Source of the DNA: Thermoplasmatota archaeon
Lineage (GTDB): Archaea > Thermoplasmatota > E2 > DHVEG-1
Direction of reading: 5' to 3'
Length of the DNA stretch: 39,836 bases
Assembly: GCA_016930995.1 (NCBI GenBank)
Contig: JAFGFQ010000022.1
Span: 1-39,836 of the forward strand
Numbering within the stretch: the stretch's first letter is position 1; every line of letters starts with the position of its first letter. Shown here one piece after another: positions 31,405 through 39,827 of this stretch. Both the position numbers and the translations under genes were made by a program. The notes beneath the pieces were generated by a model that ran no database searches, was not told the origin of the DNA, and saw nothing but the letters and a program-made list of their open reading frames with translations.

Positions 31405-32522
31405 GCTGCCACCTCTTTGACCAGGTTACTTTTTATCAGCTCTGTTGGGAGGTTCTCCGCGATTCCTTTCGCGATTACTTTCAGATTCTTTATCTCGAAC
31501 TCTTTTGATACGAGAAATCTCAAGAGAGGTCCTATGGTGAGATAGTTCTGAAGAGAGATTTGTTTTACACGGAGAAGAAAGACGCTTTGTATAAGGGTTT
31601 CAAACATTGAAACAGATTTCTGCTTTGAATAGTGTTCGATTTTTGTCGATAACAAAGGAAAATATGAGGTACCATCTAGCGCGGTAATCAACCCTGGTAC
31701 ATCTGAAGCGTCTATCATTGCATCGAAACGCCAGCGTGAGATTTGTTTCCCTTCACCAAGAAACAATGATTTACCTCGATCAGGCGGATAGGAAAGCTGC
31801 TTTGCACGCAGAAGATGCTGTATGGTAAGCATATCGACCATATTTTTGATGAAATCCTCTTTCGCATTTTCACATTTATAGGGCACCTTTAGTGCTTTGA
31901 ACTGGGCGAGGAAAGCTTTTTCGAACAAAAGGTCAATTTGAAAGAAATCTGGTGTTTCTTTAGATACTTCATCCTGGAGATCCTTGGTAAATCCCTGAGC
32001 GGCTAATACAGAAGAGAGTTGTTCCTTTGACACACCTTGCAGTTGTTCCAGAAGCTTTTTTGTCTGTGGATGGGCTGCTCTTTCTACGAGGGGATGTCTT
32101 TCCATCCCAAGAAGAATGGTTTTAATTTCATTTTTGATAAGAGGGAAATCATTTTTTTGGAGGTAAAGATCAAAGAATGCATACAATTTTTTTGAGCTAT
32201 CCTTCCGCATCATTGCGACGGTTCGGAGAAAGTTTGTATCCAATGATTGTTGAATCAAGGAGGCATTGTCTCCGTCTACCTGATAATCCCGCAGCGTATT
32301 TAATCGGTCCTTAAACGTCTCAAGAGTTGTGTTTTCAACAAGGATGTTAAGCTCTTTTTCTTGGATGAAGGGATTTCCTATCGCCTCGAATTTTGCATTC
32401 GGATAGACAAACTTCACATAGGTTCTGAAATAACGCCCGATGAAGAGAAAGACCGCGGCAAGAATGCTGATGAGCAAAAGCCAGAAGAAGGGACTTTGTG
32501 GGTTGAGAACCTCTTCAAACAC
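31401..32522 (-). CDS. atpC: A-type ATP synthase subunit C
   Basis: A 373-residue socket subunit that fixes the central stalk to the membrane rotor. After a hydrophobic N-terminal helix (about residues 12-28), the family body begins with VYPNAKFEAIGNPFIQEKELN and continues as three all-helical repeats. An N-terminal hydrophobic anchor also occurs in the Pyrococcus subunit, so it is not a defect. ATG 32522 lies 11 nt after atpE. Confidence 0.9.
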   Translation of the reverse strand: MFEEVLNPQSPFFWLLLISILAAVFLFIGRYFRTYVKFVYPNAKFEAIGNPFIQEKELNILVENTTLETFKDRLNTLRDYQVDGDNASLIQQSLDTNFLRTVAMMRKDSSKKLYAFFDLYLQKNDFPLIKNEIKTILLGMERHPLVERAAHPQTKKLLEQLQGVSKEQLSSVLAAQGFTKDLQDEVSKETPDFFQIDLLFEKAFLAQFKALKVPYKCENAKEDFIKNMVDMLTIQHLLRAKQLSYPPDRGKSLFLGEGKQISRWRFDAMIDASDVPGLITALDGTSYFPLLSTKIEHYSKQKSVSMFETLIQSVFLLRVKQISLQNYLTIGPLLRFLVSKEFEIKNLKVIAKGIAENLPTELIKSNLVKEVAA

Positions 32523-32533
32523 TTTTTGTCACC

Positions 32534-33097
32534 TTAGGCGGGAAACAGTAATTTTCCAACATGTATTCGAATCTCATTTTTCTTCCTGCTTAAAAGTCTT
32601 TCAAAGGTGTTATCAATCGTGATTGTTCCATCTGAAGAGCGAAGGATGACTCCCCCTATAGAAGTCACAGATCCTTGCACCGGTACCTTTTCCTGTTTGG
32701 CGATTTCATTATCGATTGGACGGGAAACAGAAAGCACACAGTGCTCACCTAAGCGTTTTTTCCCTGTTTGTATCAGGTTTTTTATGAATTTTTTATACTG
32801 GTCTTCCGGTAATGCAGCAAGGGTTTTCAATGCCTGAGAAAAACACTGTTCGATGATTTCTTCTTTTGCATTCATCATGTCCCTTTTCATGTCCTGCAGT
32901 GCTTTTGAAACAAGGATTTTTTTCGCATTGTCGCTTTCAGCTTGTCCGTCCCTGAGAATCGCATCGGCTTGTTTTTCTGCTTCTTGTTTTGCAGTCTTGA
33001 TACGAAGTCGGGATTGTTTTTCCGCCTCGTCTATAACGTGTTTTACTTGTTTCTCGGCATCGGTTTTTATCCGTTCGATGATTTTTTCTGCAGACAT
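32534..33097 (-). CDS. atpE: A-type ATP synthase subunit E
   Basis: A 187-residue peripheral-stalk subunit: a long charged N-terminal coiled coil (about 1-100, Lys/Glu/Ala/Gln rich) followed by a globular domain ending in the GGVILRSSDGTITIDNTFE motif typical of subunit E. It pairs with subunit H, whose gene leads the operon. Confidence 0.93.
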   Translation of the reverse strand: MSAEKIIERIKTDAEKQVKHVIDEAEKQSRLRIKTAKQEAEKQADAILRDGQAESDNAKKILVSKALQDMKRDMMNAKEEIIEQCFSQALKTLAALPEDQYKKFIKNLIQTGKKRLGEHCVLSVSRPIDNEIAKQEKVPVQGSVTSIGGVILRSSDGTITIDNTFERLLSRKKNEIRIHVGKLLFPA

Positions 33098-33130
33098 GAT
33101 GCTCTCCCCGTTCTACGTTCTGTTGTTTCC

Positions 33131-33712
33131 TTAGAGAAGCCCAAGCCCTGTCATAAGAAGGATACCTGCGAGTAACCCAAAGATGGCGATTGTCTCGGTC
33201 ATGACCGTAAAGATGATTCCCCGCGCTGCCACATCAGGGTTTCTTCCAACAGCGCTAATTGAGGAGGATGCGACCATTCCCTGATTCACAGCAGATATCC
33301 CTGTTAACCCAACAATGACCCCGATCCAAATTGACGCTGTTCCAAGCACGGGGTTTGTCAGATCCGCTCGAGCAGTCCCTCCTAACAATCCTGCACCAAG
33401 CATGAGCAGAATCGCAGTCAACAGACCATACACTGCTTGGGTCATAGGAAGCACTGATAAGACAAGACATTTCCCGAATTGATCTGGTTTTTCAGCAACA
33501 ACTGCAACGCCTGCTGAACCTGCGAGAGAAAGACCAATCGCTGCAGAGATTCCTGCTATCGAAATTGCTAGTGCGCACCCAAGTATCAATAACACCTTGT
33601 TTTGGTCCTCCTGTGTCATCTCGTTTTCATCCTGAGCTTGTACAATACTTGCGGAGAATAGGAAAAGTATCGACAAGGCAAGTACTAGCGTTAAGGTTAT
33701 TCTTTTTTTCAT
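33131..33712 (-). CDS. atpK: A-type ATP synthase rotor subunit K (duplicated hairpin, Na+ type)
   Basis: A 193-residue c-ring subunit: an N-terminal signal-like helix (residues 1-26), then two helical hairpins. In the first hairpin the usual Glu position is Met90 (LPMTQAVYG), so it carries no carboxylate; the second has Glu173 (TETIAIFG). Thr91, Gln92, Tyr95, Leu88, Gln144 and Glu173 match the Na+ ligands Leu61, Thr64, Gln65, Tyr68, Gln110 and Glu139 of Enterococcus NtpK, with constant offsets of 27 and then 34. Na+ coupling with one site per four helices is therefore predicted. The leading signal-like segment is probably cleaved. Confidence 0.95.
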   Translation of the reverse strand: MKKRITLTLVLALSILFLFSASIVQAQDENEMTQEDQNKVLLILGCALAISIAGISAAIGLSLAGSAGVAVVAEKPDQFGKCLVLSVLPMTQAVYGLLTAILLMLGAGLLGGTARADLTNPVLGTASIWIGVIVGLTGISAVNQGMVASSSISAVGRNPDVAARGIIFTVMTETIAIFGLLAGILLMTGLGLL

Positions 33713-33736
33713 GTTTTTTCTACCTCCAAATTTCTT

Positions 33737-35722
33737 TTATTTTTCAACCCTCGTGTATTTTCTTTTTATCTGAAACGGATCGAATTCTTTTCCCCCGCCT
33801 TCATAAAAGCGATTGAAGAACTCGACATATTGAAGCCGAAGAGAATGCACCGCTGCTCCAAGTGATTGAATGCCAAGGTTCGCGGTGTGTAAAATGATGA
33901 GTAAGATAGGCAATAAAATAATCCCGACAACTGGGATTAAAGCAGGAATGAGCTCCGCTACAACATTAAACGCCAGTGCCATCCCTGATGTTGCAAGACC
34001 AAGAGCAAGCAACCTGGCATACGACAGCCAGTCACCAACATAGCCTGTGATACCAAAAAAACCAATCGGACCTGCGTGGAGAAAAACCAACAGAACCCCA
34101 ATAAGAGTGAGTATTATTGCAGCATACATCATCACAGAACCCACCTCCCATTTGAGGATAAAGACACCAATAAGCGTACCTCCGCCAATTTGCAAAGGCA
34201 CCCAAGCGAAATACTGCGTGATGAATATTTTATACTTTTTCTGTCTTATGGCCTGAATAAGTCCAAGGACGATCCCCAAGTTAAGATGAAGAAGACCAAG
34301 AAGTAACGCCATTGTGAGAATTATGATAGGATCCCCCAGGGCATCCAAAGGAAGATGAATACCAAGGATATCCAGACTATACAGAGGTTTGGTTGCATCA
34401 TGATAAAAAAACCGAGGGATAAAATCCCCAAAAAAACTATTCATCAACAGCCCTATTATCGTCGTGGTAAGACCAAGCCAAATCCCTAAAAAACTCCAGT
34501 TTTTTAATAAAGGACTATGTTTCCCAAACTTCAGATACCCAACAAGCGATAAAACAAGTAATGAGACGCCATATCCCGCGTCACCAAGCATAAAAGCGAA
34601 GAAGAGGATAAAAAAGATACCCATAAAAATCGTCGGGTTAATCTCATTATACCTTGGTGTGGCAAACAAATCAAGGAATGTTTTAAACGTAGACGCCCAT
34701 TTTGGCGTCTCTAGATACGTCGGAGGAACATCTGGGTTGCTGGACGGTGTATCAAAGCTCAGAGAATACGCCCCTTTACACGCCTCGTTGACTATCGATT
34801 CAATTGCTTCTTGGTTCTTTTCTAACGCCCATCCTTTAATGAGGTATGTTGTCTGGGTCTTGGCAAAGTTTTTCATGATTTCTTTTCGTACTCGCTCAAC
34901 CTGTATTTCTTCACGAAGAGCATAGAGATCCTGTAGATACTTCTCAGCATACCCTGTCAGATCTGTGATATTTGTTTGTATTTCTTCCTGTATGTGAGCT
35001 TGAACCTGCTGTATTTTATTGATAGCATCCGCTGGTTGGCCGGATACAGTTTTTAAATCAAACAAAGTAAGATACTCCCGGCACAACTGCTCCATTTTTT
35101 CTTTTTCAGAGATATGCGCCGCTAGGAGTACAGCCCATTCTTTTTTCTTTCGAGTACCAAATTCTTTTGAAAATATCGCTATTGCATCAGATGATTTGAT
35201 CTGTTGTTCCAGATCGGGTAAATTCAATGTCCGTCCGGCAACAAGCATGAGTGCAGTCGATTCTTTCAAATCCTCTAAATTTAGCGCAAACTCTTGCATC
35301 AACGATAATTGTTTTCCAGTCTCCTCGTTTTTGATTTGTCGCTCTTTTAATTGTTTGATATGTTCTTCCGTTGTCAAAATCTTTTTTTCTATAGATCCAA
35401 GAACGCCTTCAATTTCAGAGGAAATCATCTGAGGGGATCGGTTGCTTACTTCTTTGATTTGTGGTACATCAGGATGGAGAAAGGCTTTGATTCCCTGAGG
35501 GGACTTCTTTATCCGCGCAAGGATATCAATTACTTTTGTCAGTCGCACCTCATAAGCACTGAAGAGAGCTGCTTCTACGGGTACTTCAACTTTATCGATC
35601 AATTCATCTGGTAAAACGCCCTCTTTTTCAATATTACTAATCTGTACTAAACCATGTTCATGGAGTTTTGTTATGACCTCATCTAAATAACTCTTATAAA
35701 GTAGAATGGAGACTTTTTTCAT
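33737..35722 (-). CDS. atpI: A-type ATP synthase subunit I (a subunit)
   Basis: A 661-residue stator subunit with an N-terminal cytoplasmic half of coiled coils (about 1-330) and a C-terminal half of about eight membrane helices, beginning TIFMGIFFILFFAFMLGDAGYG, where the FMLGDAGYG motif is family-typical. The ion half-channels lie between its last helices and the AtpK ring. The membrane Arg is probably in the GAAVHSLRLQYVEFF segment near the C-terminus. Gaps to atpH and atpK are 17 and 24 nt. Confidence 0.95.
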   Translation of the reverse strand: MKKVSILLYKSYLDEVITKLHEHGLVQISNIEKEGVLPDELIDKVEVPVEAALFSAYEVRLTKVIDILARIKKSPQGIKAFLHPDVPQIKEVSNRSPQMISSEIEGVLGSIEKKILTTEEHIKQLKERQIKNEETGKQLSLMQEFALNLEDLKESTALMLVAGRTLNLPDLEQQIKSSDAIAIFSKEFGTRKKKEWAVLLAAHISEKEKMEQLCREYLTLFDLKTVSGQPADAINKIQQVQAHIQEEIQTNITDLTGYAEKYLQDLYALREEIQVERVRKEIMKNFAKTQTTYLIKGWALEKNQEAIESIVNEACKGAYSLSFDTPSSNPDVPPTYLETPKWASTFKTFLDLFATPRYNEINPTIFMGIFFILFFAFMLGDAGYGVSLLVLSLVGYLKFGKHSPLLKNWSFLGIWLGLTTTIIGLLMNSFFGDFIPRFFYHDATKPLYSLDILGIHLPLDALGDPIIILTMALLLGLLHLNLGIVLGLIQAIRQKKYKIFITQYFAWVPLQIGGGTLIGVFILKWEVGSVMMYAAIILTLIGVLLVFLHAGPIGFFGITGYVGDWLSYARLLALGLATSGMALAFNVVAELIPALIPVVGIILLPILLIILHTANLGIQSLGAAVHSLRLQYVEFFNRFYEGGGKEFDPFQIKRKYTRVEK

Positions 35723-35739
35723 CTCAGCTGGAAAAAGTA

Positions 35740-36054
35740 TTAGGATTCCTCCTTTTGAATCTCCGAAATTATCAGATCGACTGCCTCGGATATCTTTTTT
35801 TGTGAATTTTTTCTCAACTGTAAAATTTCTAAGTCCCCTTTCTTTTTTAAGGAAAGAATCTCTTTTTCTGCGTTTTCTTCTGCTTGCTCAGAGATTTTTT
35901 GTACTTTTTTCTGTGCATGCTCAAGGATTTTTTGTTTTTCCTTCTCTGCTGCTTTATATACTTTTTCAAGAATTTTCTCTGCTTCTTTTTTTGCATTTTC
36001 TATGGCATGTACCGCCTGAGTTTCCGCTTGTTTTATTTCCTTTATCGCTGTCAT
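35740..36054 (-). CDS. atpH: A-type ATP synthase subunit H (peripheral stalk)
   Basis: A 104-residue, highly charged coiled-coil protein (Ala/Glu/Lys/Gln heptads from KEIKQAETQAVHAIENAKKE onward) that pairs with subunit E to form the peripheral stalks. It is the first gene of the H-I-K-E-C-F-A-B-D operon. The start is nearly leaderless if the AT-rich box at 36073-36088 is the promoter. Confidence 0.88.
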   Translation of the reverse strand: MTAIKEIKQAETQAVHAIENAKKEAEKILEKVYKAAEKEKQKILEHAQKKVQKISEQAEENAEKEILSLKKKGDLEILQLRKNSQKKISEAVDLIISEIQKEES

Positions 36055-36072
36055 GTCGTTATACCGGTATTA

Positions 36073-36102
36073 AGATATACTTTATTAGTATTTGTATACT
36101 AA
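36073..36102 (-). promoter_or_regulatory. A-ATPase operon promoter with adjoining inverted repeat
   Basis: On the minus strand the AT-rich CTAATAAAGTATATCT lies 20-35 nt before the atpH ATG. A perfect inverted repeat, TTAGTAT-TTGT-ATACTAA (36085-36102), overlaps its upstream edge and could bind a dimeric regulator. The exact TATA bases are not certain. The rest of 36055-36423 contains only the divergent hydrogenase promoter and leader. Confidence 0.45.
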
Positions 36103-36223
36103 CATACCCTAGGTTTTCCTCTAGAAATGAGTAGAATTTTAAGCGAAGAATTTCATGAAACAGACTAAGCCATTTTTATTTTCTCTTTTTTCATTATAAC
36201 TATTGATTGATAGGATGGCTCAT

Positions 36224-36233
36224 AATATATAAA
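36224..36233 (+). promoter_or_regulatory. TATA box of the hydrogenase operon
   Basis: AATATATAAA predicts a start near 36257, leaving a leader of about 165 nt before ATG 36424, much longer than elsewhere here. A second weaker box (GATTTAAAACC, about 36351-36361) would give a leader of about 40 nt. Confidence 0.45.
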
Positions 36234-36423
36234 CAAAAGAGGATGTTACAGGAATATAAGCAGACTAATACCTGTTGCCATAAGCATAGTCAAGAGGTTA
36301 AACCGAGTCTTTTTATGGAAAAAAACATTGGTTTTGATGAAAAATTACAATATGATTTAAAACCGGAAATTTCTAATAGTCTAAAAGATTACATCCGCTG
36401 GAAAAAACACAGAGGATCAATTT

Positions 36424-36861
36424 ATGGCAAAAACTCTTTCGAAATCGTTCAAGAAAGCGTTGTGGGTTTATCATTGTAATTCAGGTTCATGTAACGGTTG
36501 TGACATAGAGATTATTGCGGCCCTTTGTCCACGCTATGATGCTGAACGTTTTGGAATAAAACTTGTTGGTACACCTCGACATGCAGACGTATTACTCATC
36601 ACAGGACCTGTGACACGACAACTTGTTGACAAAGTAAAGAGAGTTTACGAGCAAATGCCTGATCCTAAAGCAGTCATCTGTGTTGGTAACTGCGGCAATA
36701 CCGGAGACGTCTTCTATGAATCATATAATCTCGTTGGTCCTATCGATCAAGTCATACCCGTGGATGTCTACGTGATTGGTTGTCCACCACGACCTGAAAA
36801 CATCATCAACGGCGTCACCAAAGCATGGATGAAACTTGAAACACTGGAGGCAAAAAAATGA
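36424..36861 (+). CDS. Group 4 [NiFe]-hydrogenase small subunit (EchC/MbhJ, NuoB-like)
   Basis: A 145-residue subunit carrying the [4Fe-4S] cluster next to the NiFe site. The ligands are visible: the Cys pair in GSCNGCDIEI, one in VGNCGNTGDVF, and one in GCPPRPENI. The NSGSCNGCDIEI form is typical of energy-converting hydrogenases rather than NADH dehydrogenase. AGAGGATC precedes the ATG. Four-base overlap with the next gene. The short length without extra cluster domains matches EchC and MbhJ. Confidence 0.93.
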   Translation: MAKTLSKSFKKALWVYHCNSGSCNGCDIEIIAALCPRYDAERFGIKLVGTPRHADVLLITGPVTRQLVDKVKRVYEQMPDPKAVICVGNCGNTGDVFYESYNLVGPIDQVIPVDVYVIGCPPRPENIINGVTKAWMKLETLEAKK

Positions 36862-37397
36862 TTCGAGATCAACAACTCACTCCTGAAGAGGTTGTTCAAT
36901 CATTCCAACATACATTCCCGAAGGACATTAGTAATACTCGTATCGAAAGACATATCACTGGTGTGAAAAAAACAGAGCTACAGCATATCTGGATGCAGGT
37001 CAGTAGAAATGCGTTTATGGAAGTTTTAAAACATCTTTTTACGTTTGACGAACACCCACATTTTGTTGTTATCTCAGGCTATGATATCGACAATACTATC
37101 GATCTTGTGTATCACTTCTCGCTATATCATGGATTTCGAAATAAGGAACAATCAATCAATATGACTGTGTCACTTCCGAAATCAGACCCAACGATAGATA
37201 CTATCACAGATTTATTCCCTGGAGCTCTTATCTCCGAACAGGAGAAACAAGAGATGCTTGGGGTGAAAGTCAACAACATCCCAGTTGATGCACGAGTTTT
37301 CATCAGCGAAGATTTCCCAAAAGATATCTATCCTTGGCGACGGGATGAAACCGGTCCAGAGAAATATATAAAAAATCTTCATAAGGTGGAACAATGA
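36858..37397 (+). CDS. Hydrogenase subunit EchD/MbhK-like (NuoC 30-kDa family)
   Basis: A 179-residue soluble subunit of the 30-kDa NuoC family, bridging small and large subunits. Recognisable elements are FVVISGYDIDNTIDLVYHFSL and the C-terminal segment EDFPKDIYPWRRDETGP, equivalent to the HPxLRRI-type end of NuoC. It overlaps both neighbours by four bases (ATGA type), so stoichiometric expression is likely. Confidence 0.88.
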   Translation: MIRDQQLTPEEVVQSFQHTFPKDISNTRIERHITGVKKTELQHIWMQVSRNAFMEVLKHLFTFDEHPHFVVISGYDIDNTIDLVYHFSLYHGFRNKEQSINMTVSLPKSDPTIDTITDLFPGALISEQEKQEMLGVKVNNIPVDARVFISEDFPKDIYPWRRDETGPEKYIKNLHKVEQ

Positions 37398-38620
37398 GCC
37401 AAGAGATAAAAACATCATTTCAACTACCCATCGGTCCAATTCACCCAGCCTTAAAAGAGCCCGTGTCGTTTGAATTTGAAATTGAAGGAGAACAAATAAA
37501 AGATGTCAGCGTGCACCTTGGGCAAGTCCACAGAGCAATCGAATGGGCTGGCATAAGACGGAATCCTATTCAAGTCTTATACCTTGCTGAACGCATCTGT
37601 GGCATCTGTTCCTATTGTCATCCAATGGCATTTTCCTTAGCGGTGGAACGAATCGCAAATATCCAGGTTCCTGAGCGTGCAGAATATCTTAGGGTAATTC
37701 ATGGGGAACTTGAAAGGATTTGTTCACATATGTTATGGGCTGGTGTCGCTGCTCATGAGATTGGGTTTGATACCGTGTTGTTTTTAACATGGGAAATCCG
37801 AGAAAAATTATTAGATTTAACTGAATATCTTGTTGGAAATCGTATCACCAAGGGAATAACCATGATAGGGGGTGTCCGACGAGATATCACCCCTGATATG
37901 TACCCAAAGGTCAAGGAAACCTTAGAGTATCTAACAAACCAATTCGAAAAACTCCGTCGTATCTATCTAGAAGATAAAACGTTTAAAATGCGTAGCCAAG
38001 GTTGTGGAATCCTTACCAAAGAAGATGCATTAAAACTTGCTGCAGTAGGTCCAACTGCGCGTGCGTCCGGGGTAAAAATCGACACTCGTGTAGATCAAGG
38101 GTATTTCGCCTATGGAGACTTAGATATCGATTATATCACCCCTGATATACTAACTGGTGAAATAAACGGTGATGTGTACGATAGAATTATTGTTCGTTTA
38201 TTAGAAGTTAAACAATCGATTTTTCTCATCGAACAATGTCTTGACCATATGCCGGCAGGGCCTATTGTCTCCGAACCAAAACTACCGAAATTGCTGGCAC
38301 AATTAAAAAAAGCAACTGGTGAAGGGATCGGTCGGATGGAAGCGCCTCGCGGTGAAGTGTTTCACTATGTTAAAATGAATGCAAATCAACATGTCTACTC
38401 TTGGAAAGTTCGTGCCCCAACCTATTCAAATATCATGCCTTGGGTTCCGATGCTCAAAGGACAACAAATAGCAGACATTCCTATTGTCGCTGCCTCAACA
38501 GACCCCTGTATGTCCTGTACCAACAGAGTCGTCGTCATTGAAAATAAAAAAGACTCAATTATTAACAAAGAGGAGTTACATCAACGCAGTCTTGAAAAGA
38601 CCAGGAGGCTGCAACAATGA
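37394..38620 (+). CDS. Group 4 [NiFe]-hydrogenase large subunit (EchE/MbhL)
   Basis: A 408-residue catalytic subunit. Both NiFe-binding motifs are intact: ERICGICSYCH (C69, C72) and DPCMSCTNR (C372, C375), which distinguishes it from NuoD, where these Cys are lost. The N-terminal GPIHPALKEP is the family form. About 33 residues follow the last Cys, longer than in group 1 enzymes; whether this tail is cleaved during nickel insertion is not evident. Predicted to reduce protons with ferredoxin electrons, or the reverse. Confidence 0.95.
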   Translation: MSQEIKTSFQLPIGPIHPALKEPVSFEFEIEGEQIKDVSVHLGQVHRAIEWAGIRRNPIQVLYLAERICGICSYCHPMAFSLAVERIANIQVPERAEYLRVIHGELERICSHMLWAGVAAHEIGFDTVLFLTWEIREKLLDLTEYLVGNRITKGITMIGGVRRDITPDMYPKVKETLEYLTNQFEKLRRIYLEDKTFKMRSQGCGILTKEDALKLAAVGPTARASGVKIDTRVDQGYFAYGDLDIDYITPDILTGEINGDVYDRIIVRLLEVKQSIFLIEQCLDHMPAGPIVSEPKLPKLLAQLKKATGEGIGRMEAPRGEVFHYVKMNANQHVYSWKVRAPTYSNIMPWVPMLKGQQIADIPIVAASTDPCMSCTNRVVVIENKKDSIINKEELHQRSLEKTRRLQQ

Positions 38621-39018
38621 GATTTTCAATGCTTTCACAGGTTTTTGCTCAGATGTTTAGAAAACCATTTACCAATAAATTCCCAGCAAAGTATGCTCCC
38701 TCGTCAACAACCAAGTTTATAGAAAATGTAAAAAATGGAACGGTTCAGATGAATCCCCCTATTGCTACACCAGAGCATTTTAGAGGAAAAATACAATATG
38801 ATAAAGAGAAATGCATTGGATGTAAACTCTGCCTACAAGTGTGTCCTTCAGCAGCTATCGAATTTAAAGAAGAGGAGAAAAAAATCAGGATTTTTCTTGC
38901 TCGATGCACTTTCTGTTCACAGTGTAATGACATCTGCCCTGTTTCTTGCTTAAGTATGAGCAATGAGTTCCTTCTTGCAGATACCGATAAATATTCAAAG
39001 GATTTGATTGTTGAATAA
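38617..39018 (+). CDS. Hydrogenase ferredoxin-like subunit EchF/MbhN (NuoI family)
   Basis: A 133-residue subunit with two [4Fe-4S] motifs, CIGCKLCLQVCP and CTFCSQCNDICP, after an N-terminal amphipathic stretch (MLSQVFAQMFRKPFTNKFP) typical of the NuoI membrane-surface helix. It passes electrons between ferredoxin and the small subunit cluster. It is the last gene of the hydrogenase set, with four-base overlap upstream and a 71-nt gap downstream. Confidence 0.93.
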   Translation: MRFSMLSQVFAQMFRKPFTNKFPAKYAPSSTTKFIENVKNGTVQMNPPIATPEHFRGKIQYDKEKCIGCKLCLQVCPSAAIEFKEEEKKIRIFLARCTFCSQCNDICPVSCLSMSNEFLLADTDKYSKDLIVE

Positions 39019-39089
39019 CATAAACTTTCTTTATTAATAATTCACTATCCGATTATTCAATTAACACGTTAAAAACTCAGGGGTACGAT

Positions 39090-39761
39090 GTGTTTAACTC
39101 ACAAATAAGTAAAATAAACAATAAAAAGGTCGTTAAAATAGGGCGCTATACCTTTTATGTTTCTGGTTGGTTACAACTTGCAATTTTTTTCTTAATAATT
39201 GCTCTTGGTATCCTGTTTTTCCTTTCGATTTATAATCTTTTAACATCAGACCAACAGAGATGGTATACAGCTCTTTCTCTAGCCTATTTTATTCCTCCTG
39301 CGGGGAAGGAAACTGTGATATTTATTGGACTTAGTCAAGGATTACCGGTTCTCTATTGGTGTCTTACTTTATGGATTTTTGATGTTCTTGTCTGTCTTGC
39401 TATTATGACGAACTGGTGGTTCCTTGAATTACTTATCAAACATATTCCTTCCTTTCCTTTTTTTGGCATCCGTCGGAAAAAACCCCATCTCTATAGGACC
39501 GTTGTCTCACTAAAACAATGGTATGAAAAATTGCATCAAAAAACAAGAGAAATAGAGCTGAAACATTATGGGAAATTGTTGTTAATAGTGCTGGCAATAT
39601 TTATGTTTGTCCCATTTCAAGGAACTGGGGCGATGTCGACAACAATAATTGGAACCTTTTTAGGTCTGCGTAAACATACGACGTTCTTAGTCGTCATCAT
39701 TGGTTCGTTTTTATCAATCTTGCTGCTTACCTTTATTTCCATTGGAATTATCCGATTGTAA
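39090..39761 (+). CDS. Membrane protein of the COG2426 / small multidrug-export-like family
   Basis: A 223-residue protein with about five hydrophobic helices and a charged central loop (about 130-165). It has the family's paired re-entrant-like motifs: YFIPPAGKETVIFIGLSQG in the first half and FVPFQGTGAMSTTIIGTFLGL in the second. The family was named for putative small multidrug exporters, but its transport function is weakly supported. The only in-frame start before the first helix is GTG 39090, preceded by AGGGGT. It is co-directional with the hydrogenase but likely separate. Confidence 0.75.
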   Translation: MFNSQISKINNKKVVKIGRYTFYVSGWLQLAIFFLIIALGILFFLSIYNLLTSDQQRWYTALSLAYFIPPAGKETVIFIGLSQGLPVLYWCLTLWIFDVLVCLAIMTNWWFLELLIKHIPSFPFFGIRRKKPHLYRTVVSLKQWYEKLHQKTREIELKHYGKLLLIVLAIFMFVPFQGTGAMSTTIIGTFLGLRKHTTFLVVIIGSFLSILLLTFISIGIIRL

Positions 39762-39807
39762 CAGACGATTTTTACTTTTTTACCCACAACATCTGACACT
39801 GATTACG

Positions 39808-39827
39808 TTTTTTTTTTTTTTTTTTTT
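39808..39827 (+). terminator. T20 tract terminator
   Basis: Twenty consecutive T about 45 nt after the last stop codon, the longest homopolymer in the window and a strong archaeal-type U-tract terminator. Confidence 0.6.

Noticed and set aside
36207..36479. 90-aa frame before the hydrogenase
   Set aside because: It starts upstream of the TATA box, has no ribosome site, and overlaps the small-subunit gene by 56 nt. Only the shorter part from 36315 is kept as a weak possibility.
36424..39018. Complex I (NADH or F420H2 dehydrogenase) fragment
   Set aside because: The large subunit keeps both CxxC motifs for the NiFe centre, which NuoD/FpoD lack.
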